Source: Chromatiales bacterium
Lineage (GTDB): Bacteria > Pseudomonadota > Gammaproteobacteria > Steroidobacterales > GCA-2729495
Direction of reading: 5' to 3'
DNA length: 64,000 nt
NCBI GenBank assembly: GCA_024234935.1
Contig: JACKNI010000001.1
Span: forward strand, 372,001 to 436,000
Shown: one piece after another, positions 26,754-33,881 of the stretch
Layout: each line of letters starts with the position of its first letter
How positions within the stretch are numbered: the first letter of the stretch is position 1
Notes under the pieces: generated by a model
Seen by the model: the letters and a program-made list of their open reading frames with translations, nothing else
Told to the model about the DNA's origin: nothing
Database searches by the model: none
Made by a program: the position numbers and the translations under genes

Positions 26754-29700
26754 ATGTCCACCACCAATAGAGCCAATAGTCTGGTTGCGTCCGCATGGAT
26801 TGCAGTTGCCATCGGGTCGGCACTGCCGATCGCAGCCTGGGCACAGATTGAAGAGGTCGTGGTCACGACCCGCAAACGCGAAGAGAATCTTCAGGACATC
26901 CCGCTGGCTGTTTCCGCCATCTCCGCCGAGCAGATACAACGCCAGGGCATCAGCAACCTGAATGATGTGGTTCAGAACCAGCCCAGCGTGCAGTTTGACC
27001 AGTCTTACGGGCCGGCCGACAACCGCATCACTGTGCGCGGCCTGTCGAATACCCGCGGTCGTTCCAACGTCGCATTCCTTATCGATGGCATCGACGTCAC
27101 CACCGAGAACCTCATCTCCGCCGGTTCAGGTCTGCTGGCCAATCGGCGGCTGCTCAGCGATGTCGAGCGGATCGAGGTGGTCAAGGGCCCCCAGAGTGCG
27201 CTGTTCGGCCGATCAGCATTTGCGGGCGCACTGTCCTACATCACCAAGGAGCCGGGTGATGAGCTGGAAGGGCGGGTCAACCTCGACATTGGGGACTATG
27301 GTCGTCGAACGATTGACGGTGGTTTGAGTGGTCCGCTTACGGACACCATCAGTCTCGGAATTTCGGGTGTCCAGTTCAACGAAGACGGTTTCTATACCAA
27401 CAGCCAGTCGGGAGCCGATGTCGGTGGTTCATACGGATATGGCGGTGCGCTGACTGCCGTATGGAAACCGGTGGATGCTGTAAAGCTCAAGGGCCGCATG
27501 GAGTACAGCGAGGAGAATTACGATCCGCGTGCGGTGGTAAATCTGCAGGGTGATACCCCCGTCTATCTCAGCGACCCGCGTGCCCTGGAAATCGTCAGGC
27601 CGATCATCACCGGCGATGTCTATGGTGATCCGACGCTGCAGAAGTCATCCAGCGGCGGAACCAACCTCTTCAACTTCGGCACCTACTGCCCGAAGAACTC
27701 TCCAGGTGGTAATTTCAATCCACTCACCGATATTTCGGGCGCACCAGGTTTCTGCCTGCCTCTCAATCTGGGTAGTGCCGATGGTCACGTGGTCTCTCTG
27801 AGTGAAGACCCCACCACGGGCGGTGAATTCCCGGGTACCCATACTGAAACGTTCCGCGCCAGCCTGCTGGCCAGCATCGATCTCGGTTATGGGCTGCTTT
27901 CGTCGTATACGGGGTGGACGAATTTCAATTCCAGCGACCGCTATGACCAGGACTATCAGGCCAGCTCAGGGCTCGATTTCAACGGCAATGGACAGATTCC
28001 TTATACCTTTGATGCCAACGGGAATGTACTGGGAGGCCGGCGCGATACCCTGATGGGCGCACAAGGCTCGGATCAGGAGACGAAGACCACGCAGTTCAGC
28101 CAGGAATTCCGTTACGAGACTCAATGGGACGGTCCCTGGAAGCTGACCGGTGGTGCGCTGTACTGGCAGGATCACCGGCTGCTTTGGGATCGCAACTGGA
28201 TCATGGGCTGTGCCCCCTTCTCGCGTGACCAGGCCACGACATCGCCGCTGCTGGATGGCGCCGGAAACCCGGTGCTGGATTCCCTGGGTAATCCTGTTTC
28301 AGACCCGGCTACCGGCAGCATGACCCAGGTGGAGGGGCTCTGCGATGGCAGCAGCGCTTATCCGGCTACCCTGACTTCGTATCAGGATGTATATCGTCAG
28401 GTCGGTGTCTACGATTCGGTCCGGTACCCGAATGCGCTGCCCGGCCAAACTCCGTCAACATGGGATGCAACAACCCGGCACTGGTCCTTCTATGCACGGG
28501 TCGACTGGGCGATTACCGATGAGCTGAACCTCAGTATCGAGGACCGGTTTGTCAATGAAGAATCCAGCATGACCAAGCCTGGTGGCTCCAGTTGTACCGA
28601 GCTTGCGTTCATACCCGGTTCGGTCAATTCGCTGAATCCGGGCGCTGCAAACCGTGCGGTGGCATGGCTGGACCAGACTCGCACGCTGTGCGACAACGAA
28701 CGGGTGATGTACGGCTACATCAACAATGAAGTTCTTACCCCGCCCAATGTGCTGCCAGTCGAGTTGACCTGGCGCTATATCGAGGGATCTACAACTTCAA
28801 GATACAACACGCCGAAGCTGACCCTCGACTGGAGCCCCATCGACGGCACCAAGCTGTTCTTCTCCTATGCCTTTGCGCAGAAACCTGGCGGCATCAATGC
28901 CCTGATCGGTGGCGGCGGTACGGCGCCGCCGACCATTGATAATGAACGATTCGACCCGGAGAAGCTGAAAGCCTATGAACTCGGGCTCAAGACCCAGTTC
29001 CAGGCGGCTGGATACTGGCAGCTGAACACCTCGCTGTTCTATCAGGACTATGCGTCCAAGCAGGTCAGCATCCAGGTTCTGGATAACGCGGGTATCGCCC
29101 AGCCACGGGTGGTCAATGCTTCCGGTGCTGAAGTCTGGGGTCTGGAGTTTGAGGCGATCTGGCAGCCCGAGTTCATGGACGGTTTGCTGCTCAGCCTGAG
29201 TGGCACGTTGCTCGATGCCTCATATACCAACTGGACTGATGACACGCGGAACCTCGTCAGGGCTGCCGCCTACGGCTCGTGCCCGCTGGTCTACAAGTAC
29301 ACCGGGCGTGATGGTGTGCAGCAGGAGGCTACCAATCCGGCCGATATCACCATTGAGGATACGAACAAGTTGCAGGATGGGAGTTATGCAAACGACGGTG
29401 TCGATGCCAATGACCCGCAACCCACGGCGTTCTGCCGCCTCGACTACGCCGGCAATGATCTGGAGCGCACGCCGAAGCAGGCCTATTCGGCGTCGATGCG
29501 CATCCAGCGACCATTTCTCGATACGCCCTATGAGTATCTCTTCGAGCTGAGTGGCAACTGGCAGGACAAGCGCTGGGCAGAGCCGGAGAACCTGGTCGAG
29601 CTCGATTCCTATGCCCTCGTGGATGTCCGTTTGGGACTCGTCTCCGATAAATGGGAGGTCATTGCCTATGTTGACAACCTGCTGGACGATGACACTTTCA

Positions 29701-29849
29701 AGACGGGTGGCAGCGGTCCGGACTTCGGCGACCAGGTTACTGATCTGGGCTTTACCGCAGGCCTTGGCACCACGCACTACTTCGCCAGCATGCCGGACCC
29801 GCGGGTCTTTGGTATTCGCGCCGGTTATCGCTTCGGGGGTGGCCGCTAG
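26754..29849 (+). CDS. TonB-dependent outer-membrane receptor
   Basis: The 1031-residue product has a signal peptide ending near AWA, a TonB-box-like segment (EEVVVTTRKREENLQDIP), a plug domain (ITVRGLSNTRG; VEVVKGPQSALFGRSAFAG) and a 22-strand-type barrel ending in aromatic-rich strands (RVFGIRAGYRFGGGR). It is of the long type common in bacteria that import carbohydrates, steroids or aromatics rather than a classical short siderophore receptor; the ligand cannot be told from sequence. I chose the ATG at 26754, preceded by CAGGGGAATC, because the next 25 residues form a proper signal peptide. A strong terminator follows. It lies upstream of the catabolic-looking region and could feed it; that is inference. 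Confidence 0.9.
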   Translation: MSTTNRANSLVASAWIAVAIGSALPIAAWAQIEEVVVTTRKREENLQDIPLAVSAISAEQIQRQGISNLNDVVQNQPSVQFDQSYGPADNRITVRGLSNTRGRSNVAFLIDGIDVTTENLISAGSGLLANRRLLSDVERIEVVKGPQSALFGRSAFAGALSYITKEPGDELEGRVNLDIGDYGRRTIDGGLSGPLTDTISLGISGVQFNEDGFYTNSQSGADVGGSYGYGGALTAVWKPVDAVKLKGRMEYSEENYDPRAVVNLQGDTPVYLSDPRALEIVRPIITGDVYGDPTLQKSSSGGTNLFNFGTYCPKNSPGGNFNPLTDISGAPGFCLPLNLGSADGHVVSLSEDPTTGGEFPGTHTETFRASLLASIDLGYGLLSSYTGWTNFNSSDRYDQDYQASSGLDFNGNGQIPYTFDANGNVLGGRRDTLMGAQGSDQETKTTQFSQEFRYETQWDGPWKLTGGALYWQDHRLLWDRNWIMGCAPFSRDQATTSPLLDGAGNPVLDSLGNPVSDPATGSMTQVEGLCDGSSAYPATLTSYQDVYRQVGVYDSVRYPNALPGQTPSTWDATTRHWSFYARVDWAITDELNLSIEDRFVNEESSMTKPGGSSCTELAFIPGSVNSLNPGAANRAVAWLDQTRTLCDNERVMYGYINNEVLTPPNVLPVELTWRYIEGSTTSRYNTPKLTLDWSPIDGTKLFFSYAFAQKPGGINALIGGGGTAPPTIDNERFDPEKLKAYELGLKTQFQAAGYWQLNTSLFYQDYASKQVSIQVLDNAGIAQPRVVNASGAEVWGLEFEAIWQPEFMDGLLLSLSGTLLDASYTNWTDDTRNLVRAAAYGSCPLVYKYTGRDGVQQEATNPADITIEDTNKLQDGSYANDGVDANDPQPTAFCRLDYAGNDLERTPKQAYSASMRIQRPFLDTPYEYLFELSGNWQDKRWAEPENLVELDSYALVDVRLGLVSDKWEVIAYVDNLLDDDTFKTGGSGPDFGDQVTDLGFTAGLGTTHYFASMPDPRVFGIRAGYRFGGGR

Positions 29850-29880
29850 GGCCTGATACCGAACAGAGAGCCAGACCTGA

Positions 29881-29920
29881 AACGTCCCGGAAGCTGAATG
29901 GTTTCCGGGACGTTTTTTTT
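29881..29920 (+). terminator. Intrinsic terminator of the TonB-dependent receptor gene
   Basis: AACGTCCCGGAA (29881-29892) pairs perfectly with TTCCGGGACGTT (29903-29914) and is followed by a T-run to 29920. It touches the stop codon of the convergent gene on the minus strand at 29919. Confidence 0.9.
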
Positions 29921-30593
29921 AACCCGCGAGTTTTGTAGTACCGATAAAGCCGACCAGAACGATCAGCAGGTAAGTGGCCCAGATAATGACCGTGGACTTG
30001 TTCATGGTCCGGCTGATGATGGTCTCGATCTCGGGTTTTGAGCCTTCGACCGCAAGCTGACCGAAAGCCGCACCCAGCGGGTCGAATGCCACGAGCATCC
30101 AGATGATGAACAGATTGATGAGGCCATAGAGCCCCACCTTGAGCTGCAGCCAACCTGCATCGGCAACAATGGGTCCGTAGCCGGCCCATGAGGACAGTGC
30201 CAGCACGATCAGGCAGCTGCCCACGAGCAGCGTCAGCAGGTTCGTGAGGCGCCCGAGGCGATGGCCAAACGGTTTGTCGTAGAACCATGCGCCGGTCATG
30301 CTGATCGCCCACCAGCCGAAGCTGAATATCCAGACGGCAGTCAGGGCACCTGTGGCTATCGGCAGCAAGCCCATATCCCGCGAGAGCATTACGCCGAAGG
30401 GCAGGGCGGCCTTCCACATCGTTCGCGGCAGCAATTCGATGCGCAAGGCCATGTGCAACAAGGTAACCCGGCTTGCAAAGGAGAGCTTCGGATCGGTGCA
30501 GCGCCGCGCAGCGAGAAAGACGCCCATGTCCGTTCCCACCCAGAAGACAAACATCAGGATGTGCGCGTACTTCCAGACGAGATAGCTCGACAT
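29919..30593 (-). CDS. Conserved integral membrane protein (about six helices), function unknown
   Basis: The 224-residue product contains about six hydrophobic helices (for example ILMFVFWVGTDMGVFLAA, LLTLLVGSCLIVLALSSW, VIIWATYLLIVLVGFIG). N-terminal YLVWKYAHILMFVFWVGTD, with His11, recalls the helix pattern of CopD/HemJ-like or DUF2269-like membrane proteins that carry haem or metal, but I cannot assign a family. No signal peptide separate from the first helix is seen. It converges on the TonB-dependent receptor, its stop touching that gene's terminator, and is divergent from the amidohydrolase operon across a 187-base gap in which I found no clear promoter. Confidence 0.7.
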   Translation of the reverse strand: MSSYLVWKYAHILMFVFWVGTDMGVFLAARRCTDPKLSFASRVTLLHMALRIELLPRTMWKAALPFGVMLSRDMGLLPIATGALTAVWIFSFGWWAISMTGAWFYDKPFGHRLGRLTNLLTLLVGSCLIVLALSSWAGYGPIVADAGWLQLKVGLYGLINLFIIWMLVAFDPLGAAFGQLAVEGSKPEIETIISRTMNKSTVIIWATYLLIVLVGFIGTTKLAG

Positions 30594-30780
30594 TGTTCAA
30601 CCCCCGCTGTCTTGCGGGTGACTCTACCCCACAGGCTGCGCTGACGTCGCTCCGGTTGTGTCCGCATTGACCGCACGGTGGCCCTTTGGCGGATGCCTGT
30701 ACGCGGGGCGGCTACTGAGGTCGTCAGTTCCTTGTTACCCTGCTGATCGGGAAATTCACGGCCAAGCGGGGAGCTTCAGC

Positions 30781-31653
30781 ATGCCAGTGCCGGGTGCAAT
30801 AGATATCGTCTGCAATCTCTTTACTCCGCGTGAGGTTGCCGGCGGGCATACCGGTCTTGATGACGCATTCAAGGCGCAGGTGCGCATGCCCGAGGAAATT
30901 CGTGGCGGGGTCAGTATCGGGAATTATCTGCAGCGCATGGACCGGGCGGGTATCGAGCGCTCCCTGCTGATTGCAGTCCGGGCGGGTGACATCAATGTGA
31001 AGGGCGGGTTTGAACTGCCCTACGCACGGGTCCATGAGGTCTGTCAGGAGCATCCCCGGCGTTTCTCGGGACTTGCAGGCATCGATCCTTTTCGCGGCAT
31101 GCAGGGACTCAGGGATCTTGAGCAGGGCGTGCGGGAATACGGCTTTGTCGGTGCACATCTCTATCCGCACTGGTGCGGGCTGGCGCCCGATCATGCGAAG
31201 TACTACCCGTACTACGCAAAGTGCTGCGAACTCGACATACCGATCATGATGCAGGTTGGCCACAACCTCGTCTATTCACGTGAACGCCGTCTGCCTTCGG
31301 TTGGCCGGCCCATTTGCCTGGATCAGGTGGCAATCGATTTTCCGGAGTTGCGCCTGATCGGAATTCATATCGGTATTCCGTGGACCGATGAGATGATTTC
31401 CATGTGCTGGAAGCATGAGAACGTCTATATCGCCGGCGATGCCTATGCGCCGAAGTACTGGCCACCTGCTTTCGTGCACTACGCGAACACCTACGGACGG
31501 CACAAAGCCATGTTTGGCACGGACTGGCCGGTTATCGACCCGGAGCGTGCGGTACGGGAGGTCGATGAGCTGAACCTGCGTGAGGAATCCAGGCGCATGT
31601 TGATGCGCGACAATGCATTGCGGGTATTCAAGCTGCCCGGCGGTCCGGTCTGA
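30781..31653 (+). CDS. Amidohydrolase-2 family protein (hydrolase or decarboxylase)
   Basis: The 290-residue product is a TIM-barrel amidohydrolase of the Amidohydro_2 group, seen from GVREYGFVGAHLYPH, IMMQVGHN, LRLIGIHIG and the C-terminal FGTDWPVIDPERAV, where the Asp is the usual catalytic residue. The N-terminal HxH metal motif is absent (IDIVCNLF instead), so metal binding may differ. The family includes ACMSD-like and resorcylate-type decarboxylases and hydrolases; substrate unknown. The ATG at 30781 has GGGGAGC in front; upstream extensions lack similarity. It starts a four-gene operon with gaps of 2, 6 and about 24 bases ahead of the following genes. Confidence 0.82.
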   Translation: MPVPGAIDIVCNLFTPREVAGGHTGLDDAFKAQVRMPEEIRGGVSIGNYLQRMDRAGIERSLLIAVRAGDINVKGGFELPYARVHEVCQEHPRRFSGLAGIDPFRGMQGLRDLEQGVREYGFVGAHLYPHWCGLAPDHAKYYPYYAKCCELDIPIMMQVGHNLVYSRERRLPSVGRPICLDQVAIDFPELRLIGIHIGIPWTDEMISMCWKHENVYIAGDAYAPKYWPPAFVHYANTYGRHKAMFGTDWPVIDPERAVREVDELNLREESRRMLMRDNALRVFKLPGGPV

Positions 31654-31655
31654 TC

Positions 31656-33191
31656 ATGTCTTCAACGAGCGCCGGTCTGCCCTTTTCCTTTCAGCATCTG
31701 TCCCTGGCAGCGGGCGTGCGGGCGGCGATGCATCGCAGTCCGGACAAGATTGCCTATCGGCATCGCGACCGCACGCGCAGTTATGCAGAGCTCTTGTCGC
31801 GCATCGACAAGGTAAGCACAGCGCTGGGTAGCGGTCTCGGCCTCAAGCCGGGCACACACGGTGCGATCATCGGCAAAAACTCCATCGAATACATGGAGAT
31901 CGTCATTGGAGCTTCGCAGGCGGGGATCGCACTGGCAACGGTCAATCCGCGCCTGTCTGTCAGCGAAATGGTCAGTATCTGTGAGGATGCCGGGGCCGCG
32001 GTCGTGTTTGCCGATCGCGAAGTGGTTGCCTTGCTGCGCGACGCGAAGCTGGCATCCGCACCCGTCATCATCGAGATCGGTCCGGCGTTCGAGGCCTGGC
32101 TTGCCAAAGCCCGCCCGGCGACCGGCCTGCCGACAGTCAATGAATGGGATGTTTTTACGATTCCCTACACTTCAGGCACTACAGGCAAACCGAAGGGGGT
32201 ACTTGTCCCGCACCGCTCACGGATACTCACCCTGTTTGCCATGGCGGTCGAGTATGGCTGCTACGGGCCGGATGACCGCTTTCTGGCCATTGCGCCCATG
32301 TGCCACGGCGCGGGCATGGTGTTTTCCCTGGCACCGATCTTCTTCGGCGGCTATGCCGAGATCATGGACAAGTTCGAACCGGAGGAGGTTCTGAAGAGTC
32401 TGGCCGGAGAGTCGATCAGCGGATTCTTCGGCGTGCCGACGCACTTCCACGCACTGCTGGAAGCCGGTTTCGGGCTGCAGACAGCGAGCCGCAAGGGCAA
32501 GTTGCGTGCGGTCATCTCCAATGCGGCGGCGATGCCGCAGACGATGAAGGAAAAACTGGTCGGGCAACTCGGTCCGGGTCTGCTGCATGACACCTATGGA
32601 TCGACCGAGGCCGGAATTGTGTCCAACCTGAGACCGGCAGATCAATTGCGCAAGCAGCAGTGTGTCGGTCAGCCTTTTCCATGCACCTTGATCGAAATCC
32701 GGCGACCGGATGGCAGCGTCTGTGCAGCTGATGAGGTCGGCGAGCTCTACTCACGCAGTCCCTATCTTTTCAATGGCTACTGGGGTCGTCCGGAGGAAAC
32801 AGCCGAGACATATCGCGATGGCTGGGTAACGGTCGGCGATCTCGCGCGGCGTGATGCCGAAGGTCATCTGTATATCGTTGACCGCATCAAGGACATGGTG
32901 ATCTCGGGCGGAATCAACATCTATCCACGCGAAGTGGAGGAGGTTATCTTCCGGAATCAGGAGGTTGCTGATGTCGCGCTGATCGGTGTTCCGGACGAAC
33001 GCTGGGGCGAAGTCCTGAAGGCCTTTGTGGTCAGGCGGGCTGGCTCCGGAATCGACGAGGTCGCTCTGACTGCGTTTCTGGAAGGAAAGATATCCCGCAT
33101 GAAACAGCCAAAGTATGTTGAATTCATCGAGCAGATTCCACGCAACGCAAGCGGCAAGGTCCTGAAGACAGTGTTGCGTGCCCGGGGCTGA
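31656..33191 (+). CDS. AMP-dependent acyl-CoA synthetase/ligase
   Basis: The 511-residue product belongs to the ANL superfamily and would activate a carboxylic acid to its CoA thioester via an acyl-adenylate. Visible motifs are the P-loop YTSGTTGKPKGV (about 169-180), the A5-like TYGSTEAG, the YRDGWVTVGDLARRD hinge-domain Asp, and the C-terminal Lys in NASGKVLKTVLR. The length fits medium-chain or aromatic-acid ligases; the specific acid cannot be read off. It starts 3 bases after the amidohydrolase stop and is 6 bases before the next gene, so it belongs to the same operon and probably processes a product of it. Confidence 0.92.
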   Translation: MSSTSAGLPFSFQHLSLAAGVRAAMHRSPDKIAYRHRDRTRSYAELLSRIDKVSTALGSGLGLKPGTHGAIIGKNSIEYMEIVIGASQAGIALATVNPRLSVSEMVSICEDAGAAVVFADREVVALLRDAKLASAPVIIEIGPAFEAWLAKARPATGLPTVNEWDVFTIPYTSGTTGKPKGVLVPHRSRILTLFAMAVEYGCYGPDDRFLAIAPMCHGAGMVFSLAPIFFGGYAEIMDKFEPEEVLKSLAGESISGFFGVPTHFHALLEAGFGLQTASRKGKLRAVISNAAAMPQTMKEKLVGQLGPGLLHDTYGSTEAGIVSNLRPADQLRKQQCVGQPFPCTLIEIRRPDGSVCAADEVGELYSRSPYLFNGYWGRPEETAETYRDGWVTVGDLARRDAEGHLYIVDRIKDMVISGGINIYPREVEEVIFRNQEVADVALIGVPDERWGEVLKAFVVRRAGSGIDEVALTAFLEGKISRMKQPKYVEFIEQIPRNASGKVLKTVLRARG

Positions 33192-33197
33192 AAGCCA

Positions 33198-33857
33198 GTG
33201 TCTGCCGGTGATCCCGCCCAGGCCACTGTAGAATTTTTTTTCGACTGTGGCTGCCCCTGGAGCTATCTGGCTCTGGGACGGCTGCAGGAAGCGGCGATCC
33301 GCACCGGAGCGCGAATCGTTTATCGGCCGGTACGGCTCGCAGAGATCAGCAGTGGCGGCACGATGCACGCGGCGCAACCGCAGGATGATCTGTCGGCAGC
33401 AAGGCAACGCTATCGGAGCAAGGACTTGCAGGACTGGGCGCGCTTTTGTGGTGTAACTCTGCATGAGCCTGATTCCGGGTACGTGGAATCCGGCTGGGCG
33501 CAGCGGGGAGCGATCGTGGCGCTGAGAGCAGGGTGCGTGGTTCCTTATCTGGAGGGTATCTATCGGGCCCGGTTTGCGGAGCAGCGTGATATCGGTCAGC
33601 CTGGCGAAGTCACTGCGGTGGCAGAGAGTGCCGGTCTGGATGCTGAAAAGTTCGCCGCAGCGCTTTGCGCACCGGACACACTGGATGAGGTTCATGAGAA
33701 TGCAGCGCGCCTGCTGCAGCATGGCGGCTTTGGTACGCCCAGCATGCTGGTGGGTACCGATCTCTATTTCGGCAACGATCGTATGCCGCTGGTGGAGATT
33801 GCACTGGCCCGTGCCGGCGGTATGCGCCTCGTGATGCCCGGCGAGCACGGGCGTTGA
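33198..33857 (+). CDS. DsbA-fold protein, 2-hydroxychromene-2-carboxylate isomerase-like
   Basis: The 219-residue product has a thioredoxin/DsbA fold with FFFDCGCPWSYLALGRL near the N-terminus (Cys17 and Cys19) and the cis-Pro region GGFGTPSMLVG near the C-terminus, separated by the alpha-helical insertion of kappa-GST/HCCA isomerases. Such proteins act as glutathione-dependent isomerases in aromatic catabolism, or as FrnE-like oxidoreductases. No signal peptide is seen, so it is probably cytoplasmic. The start is GTG at 33198, six bases after the ligase stop; no in-frame ATG lies before the conserved core. Operon position supports a catabolic role. Confidence 0.8.
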   Translation: MSAGDPAQATVEFFFDCGCPWSYLALGRLQEAAIRTGARIVYRPVRLAEISSGGTMHAAQPQDDLSAARQRYRSKDLQDWARFCGVTLHEPDSGYVESGWAQRGAIVALRAGCVVPYLEGIYRARFAEQRDIGQPGEVTAVAESAGLDAEKFAAALCAPDTLDEVHENAARLLQHGGFGTPSMLVGTDLYFGNDRMPLVEIALARAGGMRLVMPGEHGR

Positions 33858-33881
33858 GCCCGGGACACAGTGGAGCCTGTA

